Shown: positions 16,046-25,219 of the stretch, one piece after another | Layout of the letters: every line of letters starts with the position of its first letter | Position numbering within the stretch: position 1 is the stretch's first letter | Assembly (NCBI RefSeq): GCF_900129925.1 | Contig: NZ_FQXI01000007.1 | Location: 34,062-98,061, forward strand | Length of the DNA: 64,000 bases | From: Anaerosphaera aminiphila DSM 21120 | Lineage (GTDB): Bacteria > Bacillota > Clostridia > Tissierellales > Peptoniphilaceae | Direction: 5' to 3' | The notes under the pieces: generated by a model | Database searches by the model: none | The model's input: only the letters and a program-made list of their open reading frames with translations | Told to the model about the DNA's origin: nothing | Made by a program: the position numbers and the translations under genes

Positions 16046-16525
16046 ATGCAAGAAGAAGTAGAAAACAGGTCGGTAGCACTTGTTATAAGCGGTACAAAGC
16101 TGACAGCAAGAACGTTAAAATCAGCTATTCTTAAATATTTAGCATGGCGTAAAAACAAGAAGGTGAAAGAACCCGCAATTCCTCGTGGAAAGCAGAGCGT
16201 GAAAAACCTTGCAAAGCAAGACCAAGGACTAAGTAACATTGAGGTTACAGATAAAAATATCAAAAGTTTTGAACGTGTGGCAAAGAAATACGGTGTGGAC
16301 TTTGCCATCAAAAAAGATAAATCTGTATCACCACCTAAATACCTTGTCTTTTTCAAGGGCAGAGATGCAGATGCCATTACTTCTGCCTTTACTGAATTTA
16401 CAGCAAAGACCATGAAAAAAGCGGAAAGACCTTCAGCGTTGGCACAACTTAAAAAGTTTGCTCAGCTTGTAAAGAACTCTATTACCGACAGGGTAAAATC
16501 CAAAAACAAGGAGCAAAGCCTATGA
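16046..16525 (+). CDS. pcfB: PcfB-family (DUF3801) conjugation accessory protein
   Basis: The 159-residue protein fits the PcfB family: an N-terminal segment with VALVISGTKLTARTLKSAILKYL, then a central domain with the NIEVTDKNIKSFERVAKKYGVDFAI motif and a basic C-terminus. PcfB works with the coupling ATPase (PcfC/VirD4) in recruiting the relaxosome in enterococcal systems. The stop overlaps the virD4 start by four bases (ATGA), consistent with a joint function. Confidence 0.85.
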   Translation: MQEEVENRSVALVISGTKLTARTLKSAILKYLAWRKNKKVKEPAIPRGKQSVKNLAKQDQGLSNIEVTDKNIKSFERVAKKYGVDFAIKKDKSVSPPKYLVFFKGRDADAITSAFTEFTAKTMKKAERPSALAQLKKFAQLVKNSITDRVKSKNKEQSL

Positions 16526-18303
16526 ATGGAAAAATTAGAAAACTCCTCATTCTGAATATCCCCTATCTCTTGCTTGCCCTCTTCTTTACAAAGGTATCGC
16601 AGGCATGGAGGTATTCAGCAGGCTTTGACCTTGGACAAAAGATATTAAATCTTAGGGAGGGTTTTTCAATAGCTTTTAATAGTCTACTCCCAAGCTTTTA
16701 CCCAAAGGATTTGCTCTTTGGTATTTTGATTGCTACTATAATCCGTCTTGTTGTTTATATTAAAGGCAAGAACGCCAAGAAATATAGAAAAGGTATAGAG
16801 TATGGCTCAGCACGTTGGGGTAATGCCAATGATATTCACCCTTTTGTAGATCCCGTATTCCGAAACAATGTGATACTTACACAGACAGAAAAACTAATGA
16901 TGTCAAACCGTCCAAAGAACCCTAAGAATGCAAGAAATAAAAATGTGCTTATTGTAGGCGGTTCCGGTTCCGGGAAAACAAGATTTTGGTTGAAACCAAA
17001 TCTCATGCAATGCCACAGCTCCTATGTGGTCACTGATCCAAAGGGTAGTATTGTTGTGGAATGCGGGAAATTATTACAGCGAGAGGGATATAAAATCAAA
17101 ATCCTAAATACCATCAATTTTAAGAAATCCATGCACTATAATCCCTTTGCCTACATCAAAAGCGAAAAGGATATCTTGAAATTAGTTACTACCCTCATTG
17201 CCAATACTAAAGGCGAAGGAAAGGCAGGGGATGACTTTTGGCTTAAGGCAGAAACCTTGCTCTACACAGCTCTCATTGGATATATCTATTTTGAGGCTCC
17301 AGAACATGAGCAAAACTTCTCCACCCTTATTGAGTTTATCAATGCCTCTGAGGTTCGGGAAGATGATGAGGACTTTAAAAATCCAGTAGATTTAATGTTT
17401 GATGCCTTAAAGGAAAAAGACCCAGAGCATTTTGCTGTAAGGCAGTACAAGAAGTACAAATTAGCAGCAGGAAAAACCGCAAAGTCTATTCTCATCTCCT
17501 GTGGTGCAAGGCTGGCTCCCTTTGACATTAGGGAATTACGAGAATTGACTGCCTATGACGAAATGGAACTGGATACCTTGGGAGATAGAAAAACTGCCCT
17601 ATTTATAATCATCAGCGATACAGACGATACTTTTAATTTCTTGGTGTCCATGGCATACACACAACTTTTCAATCTTCTCTGTGATAAGGCAGACGATGTA
17701 TATGGAGGCAGACTACCTGTTCATGTAAGATGTCTAATTGATGAAGCTGCGAATATTGGGCAGATTCCTAAGTTGGAAAAACTCATGGCAACAATCCGTA
17801 GCCGTGAAATCTCCGCCTGCCTTGTCTTACAGGCACAAAGCCAATTAAAGGCTCTATATAAAGACAATGCTGATACCATTATCGGCAACTGTGACAGCAT
17901 GATTTTCCTTGGAGGAAAGGAGAAAACCACCCTCAAGGATTTATCAGAAACCCTTGGTAAAGAAACCATTGATATGTTTAACACTTCTGATACCAGAGGA
18001 ACACAAAGAAGTTACGGGCTTAATTATCAAAAGCTGGGAAAGGAGCTTATGAGTATGGATGAGCTTGCTGTAATGGATGGTGGCAAGTGCATTTTACAGC
18101 TAAGAGGTGTTCGCCCCTTCCTCTCCGAGAAATATGACATTACAAAGCACCCCAATTACAAATACTTATCGGATTATGATAAAAGAAACACCTTTAATAT
18201 TGAAAAATATCTGTCCACAAAACTAAAGCCAAAACCTGATGAGGTATATGATGTTTACGAAATCGACCTCACAGACGAAAATAAAATACCAGTAAACTAC
18301 TAG
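16522..18303 (+). CDS. virD4: VirD4/TraG-type conjugative coupling ATPase
   Basis: The 593-residue membrane ATPase brings the relaxase-DNA complex to the type IV channel. Two N-terminal transmembrane segments (LLILNIPYLLLALFF; LLFGILIATIIRLVVYI) precede the Walker A motif GGSGSGKT with K152, and the TraG/VirD4 motifs YVVTDPKGS, CLIDEAANIGQIPKLE and MATIRSREISACLVLQAQSQ. Its last residues (DENKIPVNY) differ from the two extra copies of the 3' end found at 18903 and 23218, which end in DET, so this copy acquired a new tail when cargo was inserted behind it. Confidence 0.93.
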   Translation: MNGKIRKLLILNIPYLLLALFFTKVSQAWRYSAGFDLGQKILNLREGFSIAFNSLLPSFYPKDLLFGILIATIIRLVVYIKGKNAKKYRKGIEYGSARWGNANDIHPFVDPVFRNNVILTQTEKLMMSNRPKNPKNARNKNVLIVGGSGSGKTRFWLKPNLMQCHSSYVVTDPKGSIVVECGKLLQREGYKIKILNTINFKKSMHYNPFAYIKSEKDILKLVTTLIANTKGEGKAGDDFWLKAETLLYTALIGYIYFEAPEHEQNFSTLIEFINASEVREDDEDFKNPVDLMFDALKEKDPEHFAVRQYKKYKLAAGKTAKSILISCGARLAPFDIRELRELTAYDEMELDTLGDRKTALFIIISDTDDTFNFLVSMAYTQLFNLLCDKADDVYGGRLPVHVRCLIDEAANIGQIPKLEKLMATIRSREISACLVLQAQSQLKALYKDNADTIIGNCDSMIFLGGKEKTTLKDLSETLGKETIDMFNTSDTRGTQRSYGLNYQKLGKELMSMDELAVMDGGKCILQLRGVRPFLSEKYDITKHPNYKYLSDYDKRNTFNIEKYLSTKLKPKPDEVYDVYEIDLTDENKIPVNY

Positions 18304-18402
18304 TAGGGACAAAAAACAGGGAATTCATCCACTCTACCATCGGTAGATACAATCCTTTAATCTAATATGTTAAAATAAATCTGTATAAGGAGGGTATCAC
18401 AA

Positions 18403-18882
18403 ATGAATCAAATTAAAATTGGCAGATTTATTGCAGATTGTAGAAAACAAAAAGGATTAACTCAGAATCAATTAGCCGAAAAGTTAGGTATTACCGATAA
18501 GGCGGTATCAAAATGGGAAAATGGAAAATCTATGCCAGATGTATCGCTATTTACTTCTTTATGTGATAGTTTAGGAATAACTCTAAATGAATTATTAGCT
18601 GGAGAACATATTCCAGATGAAGTATTAAAGGAAAAATCAGAAGAAGTGTTAATGGGAGTAATTAAAAGTAAAAGAAGTATTGGTGTTATTCAAATCATAG
18701 GATCTATACTTATGGGAGTTGGAATAATATTATTTTTCATTCCTGCGATTAAAAATCTTGGCAGTGCTACCGGTATGGGTATGGTAGGTATTGGTCTATT
18801 ATTACTTGTTGCGGGTTATATTGTAAAATCAAATATAATCATGCAGAATTATAAGTGGTTTTTATTAAAAGTAGTGGGATAA
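18403..18882 (+). CDS. XRE regulator fused to two membrane helices
   Basis: The 159-residue protein begins with a Cro/CI-type helix-turn-helix (FIADCRKQKGLTQNQLAEKLGITDKAVSKWENGKSMPD) and ends with two hydrophobic segments (IIGSILMGVGIILFFIPAI; GMVGIGLLLLVAGYIV). Ribosome site AAGGAGGG. Such membrane-tethered XRE proteins occur widely in Firmicutes; the signal is unknown. It is cargo, lying between the intact virD4 and the first repeated virD4 tail. Confidence 0.8.
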   Translation: MNQIKIGRFIADCRKQKGLTQNQLAEKLGITDKAVSKWENGKSMPDVSLFTSLCDSLGITLNELLAGEHIPDEVLKEKSEEVLMGVIKSKRSIGVIQIIGSILMGVGIILFFIPAIKNLGSATGMGMVGIGLLLLVAGYIVKSNIIMQNYKWFLLKVVG

Positions 18883-18902
18883 ATTAACTATGTATAATCG
18901 TT

Positions 18903-19021
18903 ATTGATAGAAGAAACACTTTTGATACTGAAAAGTATCTGTTCAAAACTTAAAACCAAAGTCTGATGAGGTATACGATGTTTATGGGATCGGCCTCACA
19001 GACGAAACTGAAACCGCATAG
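18903..19021 (+). pseudogene. Fragment of the virD4 3' end, second copy
   Basis: About 110 bases match the end of virD4 (coding for the segment KYLSTKLKPKPDEVYDVYEIDLTDE) with a deletion and substitutions, and end with GAAACCGCATAG as in the third copy at 23218-23639. It is followed by the same terminator and Maff2 leader. It marks the end of a cargo insertion. Confidence 0.75.
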
Positions 19022-19037
19022 TAGCGGTTATTTTTTT
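19012..19037 (+). terminator. Leader hairpin before the truncated Maff2 copy
   Basis: AACCGC pairs with GCGGTT around ATAGTA and is followed by ATTTTTTT, then a purine-rich leader with TTAGGAGG. It is the duplicate of the hairpin at 23639-23664. Confidence 0.7.
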
Positions 19038-19075
19038 ACCCAAAAATAAAACAAAGAAATTAGGAGGATTTAATT

Positions 19076-19234
19076 ATGGCATTTTTCAATTCAGCAGTAG
19101 ATGTATTACAGACACTTGTTATTGCCCTTGGAGCAGGACTTGGTATTTGGGGAGTTATTAACTTACTTGAAGGCTATGGAAATGATAATCCAGGTGCAAA
19201 ATCACAAGGTATGAAACATTTAATACCAAAATAG
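19076..19234 (+). pseudogene. Truncated copy of the Maff2-family gene
   Basis: The first 46 codons match the intact Maff2 gene at 23703 almost base for base (FFNSAVDVLQTLVIALGAG and on to SQGM), then the frame switches to KHLIPK and stops. The second half with the membrane segment is missing. It retains TTAGGAGG and may be translated, but it is a by-product of insertion of the restriction-methylase cargo. Confidence 0.8.
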
Positions 19235-19342
19235 AGAGGAAAACAAGCAAAAGAATTGGATGAAAAAGAAACTACAAAGATTATATTTCATAAAAGCAAG
19301 ATTAATGATACAATCTATCTATAAGGAAAGGGAGGAGAAATT

Positions 19343-19546
19343 ATGGGTGTAAGTTATAGACCCTTATGGGTAGAGCTTGCTAAAAGGGATATGAAGAAGA
19401 TAAAATTTCAGGAACTGACGGGAATATCATCTAATCTTTTGGCTAATATGGGAAAAAACGAGTATATATCTATGAAGAATTTGGAACTAATATGCAGAAC
19501 AATGAACCTTTCTCCTAATGAAGTTATTGAGTTTAAGGATGAATAA
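19343..19546 (+). CDS. Small XRE/Cro-type regulator
   Basis: The 67-residue protein is a minimal helix-turn-helix protein (LAKRDMKKIKFQELTGISSNLLANMGKNEYISMKNLELICRTMNLSPNEVIEF). AAGGGAGGAG lies ahead of the ATG. It is 62 bases upstream of the restriction-methylase gene and in the same direction; small XRE proteins in this position commonly act as controllers that delay restriction gene expression, which is the likely role here. Confidence 0.8.
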   Translation: MGVSYRPLWVELAKRDMKKIKFQELTGISSNLLANMGKNEYISMKNLELICRTMNLSPNEVIEFKDE

Positions 19547-19608
19547 GCTAGAGATACGTAAAAATACTCATATAACTATTCTAATAAAAATAGTAGGTGG
19601 AGGGAAAA

Positions 19609-22600
19609 ATGAAAATAGATAAAAACAAGTTTAGAAAACAACAACTGGAAGCAGTTCTAAATTCAGATATATATCAAAAAGCAATTTACGATATGGCCAT
19701 TGCTATGAATAAAGATGCAAAGACTGCTCCAAATGAAAAAACAATTGAAACTAGATTTGATCAATACCTTACATTAATATTTAATCAATTATTTGATCAC
19801 TTGGATATCTCATATTATCCAACGAAAGAAGAAGCGGTAGACACAGTTAGAGCCATAAGCAAAGGACATGCTGACACATCAATCGGAAATGTAGTCATAG
19901 AGTTCAAACAGCCACGAACTTTATCATCAGACAAAGATCAATTATCAGCACTTAATCAAATAAAGAATTACCTGGACGGCTTTAATTTAAAGGGTAATAA
20001 TAAAACATTTGGAATGGTAACCGATGGCATTAAGTGTGCTACATTTATACAGAATGGAGGTAAATTTGAAAATACAGATTTTATACCTCTTGGACATTTG
20101 CAAATTGATCAATTAATAAAAAATATAATTGGTTTGGGACAAAAAGATTTTACTGCTGATAGCCTTGCAGATGATTTCGGGGGAGGTAAGAACTCACCAA
20201 GCAGAAAACTAGCAATGGTCTTGTTTCGTTCTTTGCAAGACACTGGTACAGATAAAACTAGGATGTTATTAACTGAATGGAAACATCTTTTCAAACTATC
20301 GCATGATGATAATTCCCAGCAAAGAGCTATTATTGAAAGAAGAAAAGCTCTTTCTAAATATTTTAATAATGAATTTAAAACTATTGATGAAGAATATAAT
20401 GCTTTATTTTCTTTGCAAACATCCTATGCTATTTTAATTAAATTAATAGCTTTTAAAGTAATTTCCCAAGTGAAGTATGATGATTCTCTTATACAATATG
20501 AAGAATTACTTAATTTAGATTATCAATCACTTAGACTTCAAATGCAAGAACTAGAGTCAGGGTCAATTATTAGAGATTATGGGATTCAGAACTTACTAGA
20601 GGGGGACTTTTTTTCATGGTACTCAAGCCAAGAACAATGGAATGAAAAAATATCAAATAGCATTCAAGAAATTATTGCAAAATTGAACATATATACAATT
20701 AAATTTGTAAATGAAGGAGAGTATATTGCTAATGATTTTTTCAAAAAGCTTTATCAATCAATCATTCCCTACGAGGTTAGACATTCTTTAGGCGAGTATT
20801 ATACGCCGGAATGGTTAGCAGAGCATATTGTAAATGAATCTCTTGTGCACATTCAAACTGCTAAATGGAGAGCGTTAGATCCTACTTGTGGAAGCGGCAC
20901 ATTTTTAACTGTATTAATAAATAAAATAGTAGAAGAATGCAAAGAGAAAGGTCTAGATAGTGCGGATATTTTAAGGGAAATTACAACAAGAGTGATTGGA
21001 ATTGACTTAAATCCTTTGGCAGTTATTACTGCACGTGTAAACTATTTTTTAAATATAACTAATTTTATTTATTTTGATACAGAAGTTGAGATACCCGTAT
21101 ATTCTGGCGATGCAGCATATATCCCAGAAAAAATAGAAATAAAGGAAATTCCATTTATAAAGTATTCTTTTGACACAAAAATTGCACCTTTTGATGTTTT
21201 TTTCCCTGAGATTGGTTTAAGGAATTTAAAAAAATTCTCAAGAATAATGATAGATATAGAATTAGATATACTAGCATTAAATTCAGATGCTATCTATATT
21301 AGGCTTATGGAGTTAATACCATCTAATCAAAGACACATAAGTATTATTCAGGAAAAACTTAGAGAATTATCAGAGACGTTTGTAGAGTTTGAAGATAAAA
21401 AATGGAATGGTATTTGGGCAAGAATAATTACAAATTATTTAACAACAGCAAATATTGGAAAAGTAGATTTAATTGTTGGAAACCCTCCTTGGGTAGACTG
21501 GAAAAACTTGCCTTCGCTTTATAGGGAAAAGATTAAGTCTTTAGAAATAACAGATACTATTTTCTCAGGGGATGCTTATACAGGTGGCATTAATTTAAAT
21601 ATAGCAGCTTTAATAACAAATGTATCCATAAGTACTTGGTTATCTGATGATGGAGTGTTTGGAATGCTTATGCCTGATACTTTTTTGGTTCAACAAACAT
21701 ATGAAGGATATAGAAATTTGATTTTGAATAATGGTTCTAGAGCATATTTTATGAAAGCACATGATTGGACTAAATCGGGCAATCCATTTGTCGATGTTAC
21801 TCAAAAATTCTATACTTATTATATTTCATACAAAGAACAAGATTATGCTCAAGGAATTCCCGTAACTAAATATAAAAAGAAAAGAGGGGCAAATTCACAA
21901 CAGGAGAAAATAGATTTTAAGAATACTTTCGAGGAAGATGAGGCGCTAGCTATTCAACTGAATGAAGATACTACAAATTTCACAGTTATAAATAAAAGTA
22001 GTTTAGTAACAATTGAAGAATACAAGTTATTGGCTAAAGAAAAATCAATATATAGGGGCAGAGAGGGAGTAGAAGTTTATCCTCAAGAATTATTAATTTT
22101 TGAAACCGTTGATCAAGGTAAAGAGGATAGTAAAAATATTACTGTTCAAAATGTGCAAGTAAAACGTTCTAAGTTTAAAGTACCTCAGAGAAGATACTAT
22201 TTTGAAAATAAATACCTCCATCCTTTGATAAAAGGAAAAGATATAGAACCTTTTAAAGTTACAAGTGAATTTCTAGTGCCATTTGTATATGATAAAAATG
22301 TAAGTACTCAGGTGGCAATAGATGAACTTACTTTAAGGAAAGAATCACCAAAAATATTTAAGTTTTTTAACGAATCTAAAGGATTATTTGAAAATCAAAG
22401 TGCTTATAGTAAGAAATTGATTAATGGTGAAGATATTCCATACTACTCACTAGCGAGAGTCGGGGAATACTCTTTTGCACCTCATTTTGTAGCATTTAGA
22501 GACAATACAAAGAATGTAGCGACAGTGGTAAGTGAAATAGAGACTCCATGGGGCGAGTATAAAAGACCTGTTTTCCAAAATCATGCCGTTACAATTTCAC

Positions 22601-22896
22601 AAAGGCCTGATGGGAAATATATTTCTTTAAATGAAGCTCATTATATATGTGCGATAATAAATTCTAATGTAGTAAATGAATTTGTAAATATGTCATCAGA
22701 TAGCCGATCTTTTCCAATCAATCCTAGATATCAAATACCTTTATATGGGAATGAAAAAATTTTTGAGATACAGGAGAAGATGGCAAGGTTATCAAAGAAA
22801 GCACATAAAGAATGTGATAATGAAAAATTTATTGCTCAAACTGTGGAAGAACTTGGGAAGCTATATATAAAAATGTTGAGAATATTAGAGAAATAA
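19609..22896 (+). CDS. Type IIG-like restriction-modification fusion protein
   Basis: The 1,095-residue protein combines an N-terminal nuclease-like region (D89 followed by E98-F-K100 in a beta-strand, the PD-(D/E)xK pattern) with an N6-adenine methyltransferase: motif I DPTCGSGTFLT at about 424-434 and catalytic motif IV NPPW at 625. The C-terminal ~350 residues (HPLIKGKDIEPFKV; FQNHAVTISQRPDG) resemble a target recognition domain of Eco57I-like enzymes. ATG 19609 is chosen for GGTGGAGGG upstream. No separate methylase or specificity gene is nearby, consistent with a single-chain type IIG system. Target sequence is unknown. Confidence 0.88.
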   Translation: MKIDKNKFRKQQLEAVLNSDIYQKAIYDMAIAMNKDAKTAPNEKTIETRFDQYLTLIFNQLFDHLDISYYPTKEEAVDTVRAISKGHADTSIGNVVIEFKQPRTLSSDKDQLSALNQIKNYLDGFNLKGNNKTFGMVTDGIKCATFIQNGGKFENTDFIPLGHLQIDQLIKNIIGLGQKDFTADSLADDFGGGKNSPSRKLAMVLFRSLQDTGTDKTRMLLTEWKHLFKLSHDDNSQQRAIIERRKALSKYFNNEFKTIDEEYNALFSLQTSYAILIKLIAFKVISQVKYDDSLIQYEELLNLDYQSLRLQMQELESGSIIRDYGIQNLLEGDFFSWYSSQEQWNEKISNSIQEIIAKLNIYTIKFVNEGEYIANDFFKKLYQSIIPYEVRHSLGEYYTPEWLAEHIVNESLVHIQTAKWRALDPTCGSGTFLTVLINKIVEECKEKGLDSADILREITTRVIGIDLNPLAVITARVNYFLNITNFIYFDTEVEIPVYSGDAAYIPEKIEIKEIPFIKYSFDTKIAPFDVFFPEIGLRNLKKFSRIMIDIELDILALNSDAIYIRLMELIPSNQRHISIIQEKLRELSETFVEFEDKKWNGIWARIITNYLTTANIGKVDLIVGNPPWVDWKNLPSLYREKIKSLEITDTIFSGDAYTGGINLNIAALITNVSISTWLSDDGVFGMLMPDTFLVQQTYEGYRNLILNNGSRAYFMKAHDWTKSGNPFVDVTQKFYTYYISYKEQDYAQGIPVTKYKKKRGANSQQEKIDFKNTFEEDEALAIQLNEDTTNFTVINKSSLVTIEEYKLLAKEKSIYRGREGVEVYPQELLIFETVDQGKEDSKNITVQNVQVKRSKFKVPQRRYYFENKYLHPLIKGKDIEPFKVTSEFLVPFVYDKNVSTQVAIDELTLRKESPKIFKFFNESKGLFENQSAYSKKLINGEDIPYYSLARVGEYSFAPHFVAFRDNTKNVATVVSEIETPWGEYKRPVFQNHAVTISQRPDGKYISLNEAHYICAIINSNVVNEFVNMSSDSRSFPINPRYQIPLYGNEKIFEIQEKMARLSKKAHKECDNEKFIAQTVEELGKLYIKMLRILEK

Positions 22897-22919
22897 TAGA
22901 AAAAACATTTAATAATGAG

Positions 22920-22949
22920 GCAACTTGATGTATAGTCAGGTTGCTTTTT
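22920..22949 (+). terminator. Terminator after the restriction-methylase gene
   Basis: GCAACTTGA pairs with TCAGGTTGC (nine pairs) around a seven-base loop and is followed by TTTTT. Confidence 0.8.
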
Positions 22950-22980
22950 CTATGAACTAATATCAGAGGAGAAGAAAAGA

Positions 22981-23217
22981 CATGAAAGATGCTAAAAAAA
23001 GAAATTAAAATTAAAGCAAATAAAAATTGAGAAAGCTGGAAAAGAAAAACGCTTAAAGCAACCCAATAATAAAGAAAATTAAAAACCAAGATAAGGTTAA
23101 AGAGAGAAAAGCAAGAACAAAAAGATTAATAGAACGAGGAGGGATCCTTGAAAATTTAATACCAAATGCAACGGAATTTACAAATGAAGAAATACAGAAA
23201 TTTATATCTGGTCAGCA
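22981..23217 (+). pseudogene. Broken DUF3847-type small gene
   Basis: From ATG 22981 the sequence shows a Lys-rich coiled start that is interrupted by stops in shifting frames, then a clear DUF3847-like segment RTKRLIERGGILENLIPNATEFTNEEIQKFI near 23117-23210. The family normally encodes a ~100-residue protein found in these ICEs. At least two frameshifts are needed to join the pieces. The end runs into the third copy of the virD4 tail. Confidence 0.6.
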
Positions 23218-23639
23218 AAAATGCAGATACCATTATAGGCAACTGCGACAGCATGATTTTCCTTGGAGGCAAGGAAAAAACCACCCTCAAAGATTTATCA
23301 GAAACCCTTGGTAAAGAAACCATTGATATGTTCAACACTTCCGATACCAGAGGTTCACAAAGAAGTTATGGGCTTAATTATCAAAAGCTGGGAAAGGAGC
23401 TTATGAGTATGGATGAACTTGCTGTTATGGACGGTGGCAAGTGCATTTTACAGCTAAGAGGTGTTCGCCCGTTTCTATCCGAGAAGTATGACATTACAAA
23501 GCACCCCAATTACAAATACTTATCGGACTTTGATAAAAGAAACACCTTTGATATTGAAAAGTATCTGTCCACAAAACTAAAACCAAAGCCTGATGAGGTA
23601 TATGATGTTTATGAAATAGACCTTACAGATGAGACTTAA
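23218..23639 (+). pseudogene. Fragment of the virD4 3' end, third copy (about 140 codons)
   Basis: From about 23218 the sequence is a near-identical copy of virD4 17870-18290 (ADTIIGNCDSMIFLGGKEKT to YEIDLTDE), ending in the native-looking DET stop. It lacks the ATPase domain and has no start signal of its own. It is directly followed by the normal virD4-Maff2 intergenic sequence, so this fragment marks the original 3' end of the coupling gene before cargo split the locus. Confidence 0.88.
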
Positions 23640-23664
23640 ACCGCATAGTAGCGGTTATTTTTTT
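23639..23664 (+). terminator. Leader hairpin before the intact Maff2 gene
   Basis: AACCGC pairs with GCGGTT around ATAGTA and is followed by ATTTTTTT; the Maff2 start is 39 bases on. It is a U-tract hairpin placed within the leader of the type IV secretion genes and is the twin of 19012-19037. Confidence 0.75.
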
Positions 23665-23702
23665 ACCTAAAAATAAAACAAAGAAATTAGGAGGATATGA
23701 TT

Positions 23703-23918
23703 ATGGCATTTTTTAATTCAGCAGTAGATGTATTACAGACACTTGTTATTGCCCTTGGAGCAGGGCTTGGAATTTGGGGCGTTATCAACTTGCTTGAAGG
23801 ATATGGAAATGATAATCCAGGTGCAAAATCACAAGGTATGAAACAACTCATGGCTGGCGGTGGCGTAGCACTGATCGGCATGACCCTTGTACCCTTGCTT
23901 TCCGGATTGTTCGGTTAA
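23703..23918 (+). CDS. Maff2-family small membrane protein of the transfer system
   Basis: The 71-residue protein has two hydrophobic segments (VLQTLVIALGAGLGIWGVINLL and MAGGGVALIGMTLVPLL) and matches the Maff2 family, which occupies the VirB2/TrcC-like position in this ICE type. ATG 23703 fits the TTAGGAGG ribosome site. It lies four bases before the VirB6-like gene. A truncated duplicate exists at 19076. Confidence 0.85.
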   Translation: MAFFNSAVDVLQTLVIALGAGLGIWGVINLLEGYGNDNPGAKSQGMKQLMAGGGVALIGMTLVPLLSGLFG

Positions 23919-23921
23919 ATT

Positions 23922-24791
23922 ATGCAAAGCATCATCGACAGCATTACCCAGTGGCTCAAAGAGATGTTAGTCGGTGGTATTACGGAAAACTTATCGGGAA
24001 TGTTTGATAACGTCAACCAAAAGGTTGGCGAAATCGCAGGGGAAGTAGGAATGACGCCGTCAGCATGGAATGGCGGTGTCTTCTCTATGATACAATCCCT
24101 TTCCGAAACCGTAATTATACCAATTGCCGGCATCATCTTGACCTTTGTCATGTGCTACGAGCTGATACAAATGGTCATTGAGAAAAATAATCTTCACGAT
24201 ATTGAAACTTTCATGTTCTTCAAATGGATTTTCAAAACCTTTGTAGCTGTAATGATAGTAACCAATACCTTTAACATCATTATGGGGATTTTTGATATGT
24301 CACAGCATGTGGTATCCAATGCGGCGGGAGTAATTATTTCAGATACCAGTATAGATATAACTGCCTCTATAGCAGATATGGAAACCAGACTTATGGAAAT
24401 GGAACTTGGTCCACTGCTTGGAATATGGCTGCAAAGTATGTTTGTAGGAATGACCATGCGTGCATTGACTATCTGCATTTTCGTAGTCATCTATGGACGT
24501 ATGATTGAGATTTATCTTATGACTTCCCTTGGAGCAATCCCCTTTGCCACTATGGTAAACCGTGAATGGGGAGGCATGGGACAAAACTACCTGAAATCAA
24601 TGTTGGCTCTTGGCTTTCAAGCCTTTCTCATTATGGTATGTGTAGGCATATATGCAGTATTAGTACAATCTATTGCCAAGGACAGCGACATTATGGGAGC
24701 TATTTGGACTTGTGTAGGATACACGGTACTCCTATGTTTTACCCTATTTAAGACAGGCTCATTGTCAAAGAGTATTTTCAGTGCCCATTAA
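23922..24791 (+). CDS. VirB6/TrbL-like polytopic membrane protein
   Basis: The 289-residue protein has at least five hydrophobic stretches (IPIAGIILTFVMCYELIQMVI; FVAVMIVTNTFNIIMGIF; ALTICIFVVIYGRMIEIYL; MLALGFQAFLIMVCVGIYAVLV; AIWTCVGYTVLLCFTLF) and matches the ICE conjugal-transfer membrane protein found between Maff2 and PrgI. It would form part of the inner-membrane channel. The start follows the Maff2 stop by three bases. Confidence 0.85.
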   Translation: MQSIIDSITQWLKEMLVGGITENLSGMFDNVNQKVGEIAGEVGMTPSAWNGGVFSMIQSLSETVIIPIAGIILTFVMCYELIQMVIEKNNLHDIETFMFFKWIFKTFVAVMIVTNTFNIIMGIFDMSQHVVSNAAGVIISDTSIDITASIADMETRLMEMELGPLLGIWLQSMFVGMTMRALTICIFVVIYGRMIEIYLMTSLGAIPFATMVNREWGGMGQNYLKSMLALGFQAFLIMVCVGIYAVLVQSIAKDSDIMGAIWTCVGYTVLLCFTLFKTGSLSKSIFSAH

Positions 24792-24811
24792 CAAAATGAA
24801 AGGAGAATTTT

Positions 24812-25219
24812 ATGGCTTATGTACCTGTACCAAAGGATTTAAGTAATGTAAAAACAAAGGTTATGTTTAATCTTACTAAAAGGCAGCTTATCTGCTTTTC
24901 TATGGCTCTTGTGGTTGGATTGCCTTTGTTCTTCCTGCTAAAGGATAGAACAAATACAAGCCTTGCATCCCTGGTAATGATATTTTCCATGTTGCCTTTT
25001 TTTATGTTCGCTATGTATGAAAAACATGGGCAGCCACTTGAGGTTATTTTAAAACATTACCTTGCTGTGCGTTTCTTAAATCCAAAACAAAGACCCTATA
25101 GAACAAATAACTTCTATGCTGTTATCATGCGGCAAGCAAGGCTGGATAAGGAGGTAAAACACATTGTCACAGGCAAACAAAGTAACTCGCTCAAACGCAA
25201 AACTGACAAGAGCAGATAG
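24812..25219 (+). CDS. PrgI-family membrane protein of the transfer system
   Basis: The 135-residue protein has two transmembrane helices (LICFSMALVVGLPLFFLL and LASLVMIFSMLPFFMFAMY) after the typical VPVPKDLSNVKTKVMFNLTKRQL start, the PrgI pattern (VirB3-like). AAAGGAG precedes the ATG. Its end overlaps the VirB4 gene by 56 bases. Confidence 0.88.
   Translation: MAYVPVPKDLSNVKTKVMFNLTKRQLICFSMALVVGLPLFFLLKDRTNTSLASLVMIFSMLPFFMFAMYEKHGQPLEVILKHYLAVRFLNPKQRPYRTNNFYAVIMRQARLDKEVKHIVTGKQSNSLKRKTDKSR

Noticed and set aside
18300..23640. Transposon or group II intron as the carrier of the restriction cassette
   Set aside because: No transposase, integrase or reverse transcriptase frame and no terminal inverted repeats were found; repeats of virD4-Maff2 DNA form the borders instead.
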